64,000 nucleotides of DNA from an uncultured Dietzia sp. (GTDB lineage: Bacteria; Actinomycetota; Actinomycetes; Mycobacteriales; Mycobacteriaceae). A model generated the notes under the pieces. The model saw nothing but the letters and a program-made list of their open reading frames with translations. It made no database searches and was not told the origin of the DNA. The translations under genes and the position numbers were made by a program. Where the stretch lies: assembly GCF_937873725.1 (NCBI RefSeq), contig NZ_CALMYY010000112.1, positions 1 through 64,000 of the forward strand. Direction: 5' to 3'. Below are positions 53,578 to 61,902 of the stretch, in pieces (positions within the stretch are counted from its first letter, which is position 1; every line of letters begins with the position of its first letter).

Positions 53578-54291
53578 TCAACTCGTCGTCTCCGACCGGG
53601 ACTCGATCGGCTCGGCCTCGTGCACCATCGCACGCCGGACCGCCCAGATCGTTCCGGCGAACGCCACCAGCGCGAGCGGCCACCCCATCCCGATCCGCGC
53701 GGCCCCCAGCCAGTTCACCTCGTCGTTGCGATACAGCGCGAACTGCAGGACCGCACGGATCGCGAAGAGCGCGGCCCAGATCCAGGTCGCGGTCGCGTAC
53801 CACCGACGGGCGGCGGGGATCCGGCGCCAGGCCATCCCCTTGCCGTCCAGGAAACCCCAGATCACACCGACGAGCGGCCAGCGCGCGAGTGCCGAGAGCG
53901 CGAACGCCCCGCCGTAGACCGCCTGCGTGATGATCCCGTAGAGGAAGTAGCCCTTCGCGCTGCCGGTGCGCCAGGCGATGAAGACGCAGATCGCCACCCC
54001 GATGAACCCGGAGATGGCGGGTTGGGGGTTCTCGCGGCGGGCCAGCGACCATCCGAGCATCGCCACGGCGACCCCCAGTGCCGCCCAGATGGCCACGGTG
54101 AGCCCCCAGAAGGCGTTGACCGGGACAAAGGCGAGGATGGGGATCGAGGAGTAGACCAGGCCGCGGACGCCGCCCATCTGCTCGAGGAGCGAGGCGTCGG
54201 GGTCCCCGAAGGAGGACTTGCGCTTGCCCCCGGCCCCGCCCGTGGGGGCCTCGCCCGGCATCAGCTCGCCGGACCGATCGGACTCTGTCAC
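53578..54291 (-). CDS. DUF3159 membrane protein (Rv2693c-like)
   Basis: The 237-residue protein has about six membrane spans after a polar ~40-residue leader. LLEQMGGVRGLVYSSIPILAFVPVN is the start of the DUF3159 core. The family is unknown in function but conserved near dut in mycobacteria. The GTG at 54291 follows GGAGGA and overlaps the stop of the OB-fold gene by 4 bases, so the two are coupled. It ends the run of five minus-strand conserved genes of the Rv2693c-Rv2697c type. Confidence 0.85.
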   Translation of the reverse strand: MTESDRSGELMPGEAPTGGAGGKRKSSFGDPDASLLEQMGGVRGLVYSSIPILAFVPVNAFWGLTVAIWAALGVAVAMLGWSLARRENPQPAISGFIGVAICVFIAWRTGSAKGYFLYGIITQAVYGGAFALSALARWPLVGVIWGFLDGKGMAWRRIPAARRWYATATWIWAALFAIRAVLQFALYRNDEVNWLGAARIGMGWPLALVAFAGTIWAVRRAMVHEAEPIESRSETTS

Positions 54292-54686
54292 GCGTCTCCT
54301 CCACGTCCCACGCCCGGCCGCCCTGCGAGCAGCTCGTAGCGAGGATTGAAAATGATCTTGTGGCCGTCCCGGGTACCGATCCGTCCGGTGACCGTGAGGA
54401 ACCGTCCGGTGTCGACACCGGGGATCGACTTGCGACCCAACCAGCACACGTCCACCGCGCCGCTGCCGTCGTAGACCTCGGCGGTCACCCCGCGGAAGTC
54501 CACACCGCCACCGGTCAACACCGTCCTCACCCGCCCGGTGACCGTGACCAGATCGCCCCGCTGCGCGTCCGCGACGCGTGAACATCCCCGTCCGTGCACG
54601 AGCCCCACGAGGTCCGCCGCGTCGAGCTCGTCCAACGACTCCGTGAGCCGGGCCGAGAATCCCCGGATCCGATGAGTGAAAGACAT
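54288..54686 (-). CDS. OB-fold nucleic-acid-binding protein (Rv2694c-like)
   Basis: This 132-residue protein has an OB-fold of the RecG-wedge/aspartyl-tRNA anticodon type: GDLVTVTGRVRTVLTGGGVDFRGVTAEVYDG (about 44-74), then VDVCWLGRKSIPGVDTGRFLTVTGRI. It probably binds single-stranded nucleic acid. No enzymatic motif is visible. I choose the ATG at 54686 (MSFTHRIRG), as in mycobacterial relatives. It overlaps the DUF3159 gene by 4 bases. Confidence 0.82.
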   Translation of the reverse strand: MSFTHRIRGFSARLTESLDELDAADLVGLVHGRGCSRVADAQRGDLVTVTGRVRTVLTGGGVDFRGVTAEVYDGSGAVDVCWLGRKSIPGVDTGRFLTVTGRIGTRDGHKIIFNPRYELLAGRPGVGRGGDA

Positions 54687-54711
54687 CTCCGCTCTCCCGT
54701 TACGCCGGGGA

Positions 54712-55572
54712 TCAGAGGTCGTCGGAGGTGCGGAGACGGTCCATGGCGCTACCGTCTCGGCGCGGCTGGGTCGCCGGGGCATCCGTCGGCTCCGGCGACG
54801 GGGGCGTCGGCGCGCTTCGCGGCGGCGCGGACGCTCCCGCGTCGGGGTTCGGGGCCGGAGGCTGCGGGGCCTGGGCGGGGGCCTGTGCGACCTGACCCGC
54901 GGCCATCTGCTGTTGGTAGGCCTGCGCCTGCTGTTGCGCGGCCAGCTGGGACTGAGCCGAGGTCAACGCCTGCTGGATCTCGTCCGGGATGGTCAGGGGC
55001 AGCTGTTCGCGAACGGGCATGGGACCGTCACCGCGGTTCACCAGAAGGTGACCGAAGACCTCCCTGCCCTCCTCGGCGGCCTCGTCCGCGAGTTCCGGCC
55101 TCGCCATGATGCGGACCTCGGCCGTCCAGCGATGGCCGTCGACCCCGATCGCCCGGAACACCGCCCCCGGCATGACCGCCACGAGTTCACGGCCCCACGG
55201 GCCGTCCTCCACCCGGACCTCCGCGCCCTGCTGCTCGAGTTGCTCCCCCATCTCGCTGACCATGGTGCGCCACTGCCCTGCGGATTTGGGCGCGGCAAAG
55301 ACCCGCGGGATGACCCGGGAGACGGTGGTCACTACGTGGAACTCCGGCTGCCCGTTCGGGTCGAGGGCCACGTTGAGGTCGCGCCCCGCCGGTACCCCGA
55401 TCACCATCGCGCCGAGGTCGATGTGCCCGAATCCGAGGTCCGCGTAGTACTGCGGCACGGCCCCGATCGAGGAACGATCGTGAGGCCCCATCGTGGCCGG
55501 AGCGGAACCCGAGTGCTCCGCGGAGTCGGCGGCGTCGTGGTTCCCGGTCACCGCCTTCTTGCGTCCGAACAT
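54712..55572 (-). CDS. DUF3710 protein (Rv2696c-like)
   Basis: This 286-residue protein begins MFGRKK, typical for the family, then has an alpha-beta core (LGAMVIGVPAGRDLNVALDPNGQPEFHVVTT region, about 53-85) and the conserved WGRELVAVMPGAVFRAIGVDGHRWTAEV region (about 128-155). The last ~70 residues are Q/P/A-rich and disordered. Function is unknown. Its place between dut and the OB-fold gene is the mycobacterial order. Confidence 0.85.
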   Translation of the reverse strand: MFGRKKAVTGNHDAADSAEHSGSAPATMGPHDRSSIGAVPQYYADLGFGHIDLGAMVIGVPAGRDLNVALDPNGQPEFHVVTTVSRVIPRVFAAPKSAGQWRTMVSEMGEQLEQQGAEVRVEDGPWGRELVAVMPGAVFRAIGVDGHRWTAEVRIMARPELADEAAEEGREVFGHLLVNRGDGPMPVREQLPLTIPDEIQQALTSAQSQLAAQQQAQAYQQQMAAGQVAQAPAQAPQPPAPNPDAGASAPPRSAPTPPSPEPTDAPATQPRRDGSAMDRLRTSDDL

Positions 55573-55650
55573 TGTCGAATCCTCTCCGCGTGCAAAGCCG
55601 TCCCGGACGGGACCGTGCTTCTTGACGCTACCGAACGACGTCGTGGCCGG

Positions 55651-56127
55651 TCAGGTCAGGCGGTGATGGCCACCCGTCGAACCGTGACCTCCCTCGCCGC
55701 GGTCGGTCCGATCGAGTTCCTCGACCTCGACCACGTCCCAGAGCTCCACCCTCTGGATCAGCAGCTGGGCGATCCGGTCGCCTCGTCCGATCCGGATCGG
55801 CGCGGAGGGATCCAGGTTGATGAGATTGACCTTGATCTCGCCGCGGTAGCCGGCGTCGACCGTGCCCGGCGCGTTGACGATCGACAGGCCCGCCCGCGCG
55901 GCCAGTCCGGATCTCGGATGGACCAGCCCCACGTAGCCCTGAGGGATCGCGACGGCGATACCGGTCCCGACCAGACCCCTGTGCCCCGGCACCAGTTCGA
56001 GGTCCTCCGCCGAGTACAGATCGATCCCCGCGTCCCCGGCGTGCGCCCGTTCCGGCAGGGGGAGTCCCGGGTCGAGCCTCTGCAGCCGCAGTACCCCGGG
56101 ATCACCCGGATGGTCAGGGTCGTTCAT
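55651..56127 (-). CDS. dut: Deoxyuridine triphosphate nucleotidohydrolase
   Basis: dUTPase hydrolyses dUTP to dUMP, keeping uracil out of DNA and feeding thymidylate synthesis. The 158-residue trimeric-type enzyme has motif 1 [10 protein letters not shown], motif 2 [13 protein letters not shown], motif 3 [14 protein letters not shown], motif 4 [13 protein letters not shown] and a C-terminal motif 5 [10 protein letters not shown]. The ATG at 56127 is divergent from the DUF3093 gene. Confidence 0.96.
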   Translation of the reverse strand: MNDPDHPGDPGVLRLQRLDPGLPLPERAHAGDAGIDLYSAEDLELVPGHRGLVGTGIAVAIPQGYVGLVHPRSGLAARAGLSIVNAPGTVDAGYRGEIKVNLINLDPSAPIRIGRGDRIAQLLIQRVELWDVVEVEELDRTDRGEGGHGSTGGHHRLT

Positions 56128-56180
56128 CTGCTCGCCTCCCTCCTGCCGGGCGTGGCCCGGTGGTCGATAGTCTTGATGCC

Positions 56181-56687
56181 GTGACCGAAGAAGATCTCCG
56201 CCCGTCTCCTGATCGCGCCCCCCGACCGGTCCACTCGGAACGCCTACGCGTGCCGATGTGGTGGTGGATAGCCCTGGCCGCCGTCACCGCGCTCGTCGTC
56301 TACACCTCCGCAACGGTGGGTGCCCGCTGGTGGATGTGGCTGCTGGTGGCGGTCGTCCCGGCACTGCTCGCCTGGTTGTTCGTCACCGTCGGTCGCGAAC
56401 GGATCGAGGTCGAGTCCGATGGCCAAGGGGGCGGGACCCTGTTCGCGGGACGGGCACGTCTCCCCTTCGACTCGATCTCACGGACCGCCGTCGTGCCCGC
56501 CACCGCCAAGCAGGCGGCCATGGGACGCCAACTGGATCCCGAGGCGTTCGTGGTCCACCGGGGCTACATCCCGACGATGGTGATCGTCGTCCTGGACGAT
56601 CCGCTGGACCCCACCCCGTACTGGCTGATCAGCACACGCGACCCCGAGGCGCTCGCGGCTGCGCTGCCGGACAACCACTACAGCTGA
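56181..56687 (+). CDS. DUF3093 membrane protein (Rv2698-like)
   Basis: The 168-residue protein has two membrane spans near residues 25-70 ([20 protein letters not shown] and [18 protein letters not shown]), then a soluble beta-rich domain ([24 protein letters not shown]) that ends [20 protein letters not shown], the family signature. I use GTG 56181; GTG 56160 is also possible. Convergent with the DUF4193 gene at 4 bases. Confidence 0.85.
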   Translation: MTEEDLRPSPDRAPRPVHSERLRVPMWWWIALAAVTALVVYTSATVGARWWMWLLVAVVPALLAWLFVTVGRERIEVESDGQGGGTLFAGRARLPFDSISRTAVVPATAKQAAMGRQLDPEAFVVHRGYIPTMVIVVLDDPLDPTPYWLISTRDPEALAAALPDNHYS

Positions 56688-56691
56688 CGAG

Positions 56692-56994
56692 TCAGCCGGC
56701 GCAGTCCACGCAGATCGGCAATCCGTCCCGCTCGACTGCGAACCTGCTGCGGTGATGGACGAGGAAGCACTCACCGCAGGTGAACTCATTGTCCTGCTCG
56801 GGTACCACCCGGACGGTGAGCTCCTCCCCGGAGAGGTCCGCTCCGGGAAGCTCGTAGGACTCCGCGGTGTCGGTCTCGTCGACGTCGACCTCCCCGGTGG
56901 CCCCCTCGGCACGTCGGGCCTTGAGTTCCTCCAGCGAATCACCGGCCAGCTCATCGGCCTCGGTCCGGCGGGGTGCGTCGTAGTCGGTTGCCAT
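56692..56994 (-). CDS. DUF4193 zinc-ribbon protein (Rv2699c-like)
   Basis: The 100-residue protein is acidic in the middle and ends in a Cys4 zinc ribbon (FTCGECFLVHHRSRF then ICVDCAG). The family is confined to Actinobacteria and abundant, but its role is unknown. The start MATDYDAPR is typical. The 205 bases upstream to the cei gene must carry two divergent promoters. Confidence 0.9.
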   Translation of the reverse strand: MATDYDAPRRTEADELAGDSLEELKARRAEGATGEVDVDETDTAESYELPGADLSGEELTVRVVPEQDNEFTCGECFLVHHRSRFAVERDGLPICVDCAG

Positions 56995-57199
56995 GAGTCT
57001 CTTCTCTACGGTCTGGTGACGAGGGGCGGGCGGTTCGATCGTGGACCGACCGGCGCACGCATATTAACGGAAACCGGCCGGAATATCATCCCCCCTGCCG
57101 GGCCGTGTCTCCCCCGGGCTGAACGGCCCCGGCCGCTTACAGTGGTGCCACGTACCCGGACCGGGCTCTCACACCGTGACACCTGCAGGAAGGACCCTC

Positions 57200-57838
57200 A
57201 TGGTCGCTCACCTCAGCACGCAGGCCACACCGAGCCCGAGCCCTGTTCAGGGGATGGGCCGCCTCCGCAGCGCCTACGTCGCGTTTGTCGTGGCCGCCCT
57301 GGTGATCGGCGGAGTGGTGTGGGCGGTCGCGTTGCGCGGAAGCGACGCCGCGACCCAGGCTGCCGCGTGCCCGGTCACCCCCGCCGCGGAGGCGGCGGGC
57401 CTGGCGGAACAGCCCGCCGCCGCCCTGGACGCGGTCGAGCCGGCGCTGCTGTCCGACACGAGGGTCAGGGTGCTCAACGCCAACGGACAGAGCGGCCAGG
57501 CCGGGGCGGTGGCCGCCCAGCTCGCCGAGCGTGGATTCCGGCCCGCGTCGACGGATGCGACAGGCAACGACCCGGTCTACGCACAGAACCTCGACTGCCA
57601 CGGCCAGATCCGCTACGGCGAGGCCGGCCGCGAGGCGGCCCGGTCCCTCTCGCTGGCGGCGCCGTGCATGCAGCTGGTGTCCGACGGCCGGGACGACGCC
57701 TCCGTCGACCTGGTCCTGGGAACGATCTTCTCCCGCTTGTCCGACTCGGCGGCGGGCGTGGGCGCCCTGGACGAGCTGAAGGTGGGCCGCCAGCCGATCT
57801 CCACCGAGCTGGAGGCGGCGCGCGCCGTCAACTGCTGA
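57200..57838 (+). CDS. cei: Envelope integrity protein Cei (LytR C-terminal domain)
   Basis: The 212-residue protein has a cytoplasmic N-terminus, one membrane anchor (SAYVAFVVAALVIGGVVWAVAL) and an extracytoplasmic LytR_C/VirR-like domain with RVRVLNANGQSGQAGAVAAQLAERGF and closing cysteines. Its mycobacterial relative Rv2700 is known as Cei and supports envelope integrity. The ATG at 57200 follows GGAAGGA. Its 3' end overlaps the convergent suhB by 11 bases. Confidence 0.88.
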   Translation: MVAHLSTQATPSPSPVQGMGRLRSAYVAFVVAALVIGGVVWAVALRGSDAATQAAACPVTPAAEAAGLAEQPAAALDAVEPALLSDTRVRVLNANGQSGQAGAVAAQLAERGFRPASTDATGNDPVYAQNLDCHGQIRYGEAGREAARSLSLAAPCMQLVSDGRDDASVDLVLGTIFSRLSDSAAGVGALDELKVGRQPISTELEAARAVNC

Positions 57839-58754
57839 GCCGCGGGGGGCCGCCCGGATCGGGATACCCTCCGAGCGCGATCAACGCGTCGAGGAACTCC
57901 CGGGCCACCCCGGGAGCCGCGGCGGTCGTGGGCACCCCGTCGTCGGTGGACACCACCACGATCGCACCGGCCTCCGCGGCGACCAGAGCCCCGGCCGCGT
58001 GATCCCACGGTTTCAGGCAGCGCTCGTAGTACGCGTCGATCCGCCCCGTGGCGAGCATGCACAGGTCCAATGCGGCCGATCCGCACCGCCGGATATCGCG
58101 GATCCGGGGTAGCAGTTCCGCGACCACCCTCCCCTGCTCGGCCCGGACCCCCGAGTCATAGGCGAATCCGGTCCCCACCAGCGCGAGGGACAACGTCCCA
58201 CACGACGACGCGGCGAGGTCGGTGACGGCCCCGTCCACCCCTCTCAGCGTGGCCCCACGGCCGAGACCGGCGGTCCAGGTCTCGCGCGTGACGATGTTGT
58301 GGACGGCTCCGGCGACGACCACCCCGTCGATCTCCGCGGCGACGGACACCGCGGTGAAGGGGATCCCGTAGAGCAGGTTGACCGTTCCGTCGACAGGGTC
58401 GATGATCCAGCGCACCCGTCCGGGGCTCTCCGACGGCGGCGACGACGACGACAACGACGACGACGTTCCCGCCGTGGCGTGCTCGCCGCCCTCCTCTCCC
58501 AGGACCCGATCCCCGGGCCTGGCGCCGGCCACCCGGGCGCGCAGATGCTCCTCCACGGCGGTGTCGATGACGGTGACGGGGTCGGTGACCGAGCTCTTCG
58601 AGCGCGCACCGAGACCCCCGGGGGCGATCTCCCGGGACATCCGACGGGCCACGTCGCCGCCCGAGACCGCGAGCCGGTCGGCGAACTCCCTCAGCTCGTC
58701 GACCACGTCCGTGTATGTGTCTCCCGCACCCTCTTCGATCGTGTCCCTCGCCAC
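57828..58754 (-). CDS. suhB: Inositol-1-monophosphatase family protein SuhB
   Basis: The 308-residue Mg2+-dependent phosphatase supplies inositol for phosphatidylinositol-based lipids or acts on related phosphates. Metal motifs are VLGEEGGEH, WIIDPVDGTVNLLYG and CLKPWDHAAGALVA, with RRCGSAALDLCMLATGRIDAYYE before the last. A serine-rich insert (SSSLSSSS region, about residues 91-107) separates the first two motifs. The GTG at 58754 has GGGGAG upstream. Divergent from ppgK, as in M. tuberculosis Rv2701c/Rv2702. Confidence 0.9.
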   Translation of the reverse strand: MARDTIEEGAGDTYTDVVDELREFADRLAVSGGDVARRMSREIAPGGLGARSKSSVTDPVTVIDTAVEEHLRARVAGARPGDRVLGEEGGEHATAGTSSSLSSSSPPSESPGRVRWIIDPVDGTVNLLYGIPFTAVSVAAEIDGVVVAGAVHNIVTRETWTAGLGRGATLRGVDGAVTDLAASSCGTLSLALVGTGFAYDSGVRAEQGRVVAELLPRIRDIRRCGSAALDLCMLATGRIDAYYERCLKPWDHAAGALVAAEAGAIVVVSTDDGVPTTAAAPGVAREFLDALIALGGYPDPGGPPRLSS

Positions 58755-58912
58755 ACCGACTCCCCTCGTCGTCGTCCCCGGATGCCGGCCACTCGGGGCA
58801 CCGGGCGGATACGCTGACGAACGGGCGCTCGTCGCCCCCATCGTGCCCCGGCGGCCCGGTGACCACCACCCACCCGCCGTGCTGCGCACGGCCAGTCCCG
58901 CGGGAGTCCCCG

Positions 58913-59758
58913 ATGCCCACCCCCAGCCCTGCCGAGAACGTCTCCCCGCCGGTCGCGTCGACCGGGCTGGGAGTGGACGTCGGTGGCACCGGGATCAAGG
59001 TCGGGTTGGTCGACCTGGACTCCGGCGACCTCATGGGCGAACGGCTCATCCGTGACACGCCGCAGCCGGCGACTCCGGACGCGATCGCCGAGACGATCCG
59101 CCAGATGGTCGAGGAGTTCGGGTGGGAGGGTCCGGTGGGGGTCGCCCTGCCGAGTGTCATCCACGAGGGAGTCGCGCGAGTCGCCCACAACATCGACCCC
59201 GCGTGGATCGGATGCGATGTGCACGACCTATTCGCGCGGCACCTCCCCGGGCATCCCGTGGTCATGCTCAACGACGCCGACGCCGCGGGCCTGACCGAGG
59301 TCCACTACGGTGCCGGCGGGGGGAGCGAGGGGCTGGTGATCCTGCTGACCTTCGGCACCGGCATCGGGTCGGCGCTGCTGCTCGACGGTCGCCTCATCCC
59401 CAACACCGAGTTCGGCCACCTCCTCGTCCGGGACATCGCCGGACGCGGGGTCGACGAGGCCGAACACCTCGCGTCCGCAGCCGTGCGCGCGCGGGACGAC
59501 CTCAGCTTCGAGGAATGGGCCCCGCACGTGAGCAACGTGCTGCGCTCCATCGAAGACCTGCTGTGGCCCAGGGCGTTCGTACTGGGAGGCGGGGTCAGCG
59601 AGTCTGCCTCAGAATGGTTTCCCCTCCTGGACAACCGCACCCCCGTCCGCGCGGCCGTGCGGCTCAACGACGCCGGGATCATCGGTGCAGCGCTCTACGC
59701 GGCCGCGCACGTTGGTCTCGTCGATCTCGCGGACGAACTGTCCCCGGACAGCTACTGA
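58913..59758 (+). CDS. ppgK: Polyphosphate glucokinase
   Basis: PPGK phosphorylates glucose using polyphosphate or ATP. The 281-residue ROK-family enzyme has STGLGVDVGGTGIKVGLVD (phosphate loop), LNDADAAGLTE (catalytic Asp) and LLTFGTGIGSALLLDGRLIPNTEFGH, the family signature. The ROK zinc motif is replaced, as in other PPGKs. The ATG at 58913 follows CGGGAG. It lies 180 bases before the sigA start. Confidence 0.95.
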   Translation: MPTPSPAENVSPPVASTGLGVDVGGTGIKVGLVDLDSGDLMGERLIRDTPQPATPDAIAETIRQMVEEFGWEGPVGVALPSVIHEGVARVAHNIDPAWIGCDVHDLFARHLPGHPVVMLNDADAAGLTEVHYGAGGGSEGLVILLTFGTGIGSALLLDGRLIPNTEFGHLLVRDIAGRGVDEAEHLASAAVRARDDLSFEEWAPHVSNVLRSIEDLLWPRAFVLGGGVSESASEWFPLLDNRTPVRAAVRLNDAGIIGAALYAAAHVGLVDLADELSPDSY

Positions 59759-59938
59759 CCCATTTCAGCCCCGCCTGATGCGACCTCCGGGCGCGTTCCT
59801 CGTTACAATGGCGCAGGCCGGGAACACGTACCGGCCGGGGACGGGCCCGGTACCGCAAGGCGGACGGCTCGTGTGTCGGTAGACGACGCGATATCGTTCC
59901 CCGTTTCCCATCGAGTTACCGGTTGTGAAGGGGCGTTT

Positions 59939-61321
59939 GTGGCAGCCACGAAGACCACCAGTTCGGATTCCGCGATGAGCGGCGATCCGTCGGACACCGA
60001 GGTCACGAGCGAGGCCCCTGCCAAGAAGACCGCCGCGCGCAAGGCGCCGGCGAAGAAGGCCGCGGCCAAGAAGACCGCGGCGCGAAAGGCGCCGGCCAAG
60101 AAGACGGCCGCCAAGAAAACCGCGGCGAAGAAGACCGCAGCCAAGAAGACCGCGGCTCCGGCCGACGCCGTGGCTGGGGACGCCCCGGTCGAGGAGGAGC
60201 CCACCGACGCGCTCGAGGTCGAGCCGGACACCGCAGAACTCGAGGATGTCGAGGTCGAGGTCGACGACGTGGAGGACGTCGAGGCCGACGAGGAGACCAA
60301 GGCCGCGCCGACCGCCAAGGACAAGGCGTCGGGCGACTTCGTCTGGGATGAGGACGAGTCCGAGGCCCTGCGCCAGGCGCGCAAGGACGCCGAGCTGACC
60401 GCCTCCGCCGACTCCGTACGCGCGTACCTCAAGCAGATCGGCAAGGTCGCCCTCCTCAACGCCGAGGAGGAGGTCGAGCTGGCCAAGCGCATCGAGGCCG
60501 GCCTGTACGCCACCTGGTTCCAGGCGCAGGTCGCCGAGCGCGGGGAGAAGCTCACCACCGCGCAGAAGCGTGATTACCGATGGATCGAGCGCGACGGCGT
60601 CCGCGCCAAGAACCACCTGCTCGAGGCCAACCTGCGACTCGTCGTCTCCCTGGCCAAGCGCTACACCGGCCGCGGCATGGCGTTCCTGGACCTCATCCAG
60701 GAGGGCAACCTCGGTCTGATCCGCGCGGTCGAGAAGTTCGACTACACCAAGGGCTACAAGTTCTCGACCTACGCCACCTGGTGGATCCGGCAGGCCATCA
60801 CCCGCGCGATGGCCGACCAGGCCCGCACCATCCGTATCCCGGTGCACATGGTCGAGGTCATCAACAAGCTCGGGCGTATCCAGCGTGAGCTGCTCCAGGA
60901 CCTGGGCCGCGAGCCCACCCCCGAGGAGCTCGCCAAGGAGATGGACATCACGCCGGAGAAGGTGCTGGAGATCCAGCAGTACGCCCGGGAGCCGATCTCG
61001 CTCGACCAGACCATCGGCGACGAGGGCGACTCGCAGCTCGGTGACTTCATCGAGGACTCCGAGGCCGTGGTGGCCGTGGACGCCGTGAGCTTCACACTCC
61101 TGCAGGACCAGCTCCGTTCCGTCCTCGACACGCTGTCCGAGCGTGAGGCGGGTGTGGTGCGGCTGCGCTTCGGCCTCACCGACGGGCTGCCGCGCACCCT
61201 CGACGAGATCGGGCAGGTCTACGGGGTCACGCGCGAGCGGATCCGGCAGATCGAGTCCAAGACGATGTCGAAGCTGCGCCATCCCTCGCGTTCCCAGGTG
61301 CTGCGCGACTACCTGGACTGA
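59939..61321 (+). CDS. sigA: Primary sigma factor SigA
   Basis: The 460-residue housekeeping sigma-70 factor directs most transcription. The N-terminal region has repeated [13 protein letters not shown] units followed by an acidic stretch. Conserved regions run from [18 protein letters not shown] (1.2), through [20 protein letters not shown] (2.3-2.4) and [14 protein letters not shown] (3), to [21 protein letters not shown] (4.2). I choose GTG 59939 because the protein then starts VAATK, like the mycobacterial SigA, and has GAAGGGG upstream. A GTG at 59873 is less likely. Confidence 0.97.
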   Translation: MAATKTTSSDSAMSGDPSDTEVTSEAPAKKTAARKAPAKKAAAKKTAARKAPAKKTAAKKTAAKKTAAKKTAAPADAVAGDAPVEEEPTDALEVEPDTAELEDVEVEVDDVEDVEADEETKAAPTAKDKASGDFVWDEDESEALRQARKDAELTASADSVRAYLKQIGKVALLNAEEEVELAKRIEAGLYATWFQAQVAERGEKLTTAQKRDYRWIERDGVRAKNHLLEANLRLVVSLAKRYTGRGMAFLDLIQEGNLGLIRAVEKFDYTKGYKFSTYATWWIRQAITRAMADQARTIRIPVHMVEVINKLGRIQRELLQDLGREPTPEELAKEMDITPEKVLEIQQYAREPISLDQTIGDEGDSQLGDFIEDSEAVVAVDAVSFTLLQDQLRSVLDTLSEREAGVVRLRFGLTDGLPRTLDEIGQVYGVTRERIRQIESKTMSKLRHPSRSQVLRDYLD

Positions 61322-61337
61322 CCAGCGCTTCACAGCT

Positions 61338-61373
61338 CCCCGGGCCTCCGTCGCGTGCGACGGAGGCCCGGGG
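61338..61373 (+). terminator. Strong terminator of sigA
   Basis: A 17-bp perfect stem (CCCCGGGCCTCCGTCGC with its complement) with only two bases between the arms starts 16 bases after the sigA stop. Confidence 0.9.
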
Positions 61374-61417
61374 TGCGTCCGGACCCGGCGGGAACTCTAG
61401 GCGCCACCCACGTGCAA

Positions 61418-61446
61418 TTGTGCCTTAGCTCATATTCAGCTATGGT
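61418..61446 (+). promoter_or_regulatory. Promoter of the small porin-like genes
   Basis: TTGTGC and TATGGT are separated by exactly 17 bases, 59 bases before the first ATG. The block is AT-richer than its surroundings. It lies between two strong hairpins, so it should drive a separate two-gene transcript. Confidence 0.6.
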
Positions 61447-61505
61447 TTCCGGACAAGGGGATGTCAACGGCATCCCACATCGCACGATCGCACAAGGAGG
61501 CCCCT

Positions 61506-61655
61506 ATGGGTTCTTTCGCAGCACTTATCCAAGAAGACCCCGCAAAGTTGGCTGATCTCTTCGCCATCGTCGAATTCTTCGACGGTAGCCTCGGCAACCT
61601 CTTCGGGTCACTCGGCCGGGTCCTCGGCTCAACCGACGAGATAATGCCGGTCTGA
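61506..61655 (+). CDS. 49-residue porin-like peptide
   Basis: The peptide has no signal sequence or cysteine and begins MGSFAALIQEDPAKLADLFAI, with an amphipathic helix and a glycine-rich middle (FDGSLGNLFGSLGRVLGS). AAGGAGG lies 5 bases before the ATG. Size, lack of signal peptide, acidity and tandem layout resemble the PorH/PorA channel peptides of Corynebacterium, which are mycoloylated and form heteromeric pores in the outer mycomembrane. I cannot show homology by eye, so porin is an inference from features. Confidence 0.5.
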   Translation: MGSFAALIQEDPAKLADLFAIVEFFDGSLGNLFGSLGRVLGSTDEIMPV

Positions 61656-61696
61656 CCCACTCCCCTCTCGACCCATACATAGTCAAAGGAGTACAT

Positions 61697-61834
61697 ATGA
61701 CCTCGATCGAGAACATCCTCGGTACCGTCGCGAAGGTGCTGGGCAGCGTCCTGGGAGTCGGCGTCGGCTCGTTGGCAAATATTACGGAGGCGATCTCCGG
61801 CATCAGCGAGGGCGGTTCCCCGGACCCGTCCTGA
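61697..61834 (+). CDS. 45-residue porin-like peptide (PorA-sized)
   Basis: The peptide begins MTSIENILGTVAKVLGSVLG, continues as a glycine/valine/serine amphipathic stretch and ends SEGGSPDPS. AAAGGAG lies 7 bases before the ATG. It has 45 residues, the same as C. glutamicum PorA, and lies 41 bases after the 49-residue gene in the same transcript. Serines near the C-terminus could accept mycolate. It is a partner candidate for the first peptide, so a two-component channel is plausible. Not proven. Confidence 0.5.
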   Translation: MTSIENILGTVAKVLGSVLGVGVGSLANITEAISGISEGGSPDPS

Positions 61835-61850
61835 CGCATCGCTCCGCGGA

Positions 61851-61887
61851 CGTGAACGCCCCGGCCTCGACGGCCGGGGCGTTCACG
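61851..61887 (+). terminator. Strong terminator after the porin-like genes
   Basis: A perfect 16-bp stem (CGTGAACGCCCCGGCC with its complement) around a 5-base loop lies 16 bases after the second stop. It also faces the end of the convergent helicase gene. Confidence 0.9.
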
Positions 61888-61902
61888 TGTGACTGGGCGC
61901 AG

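Noticed and set aside
59990-60160. Repeats in the sigA 5' end as a CRISPR or mobile repeat
   Set aside because: The units encode [10 protein letters not shown] repeats in the normal basic N-terminal tail of an actinobacterial SigA.
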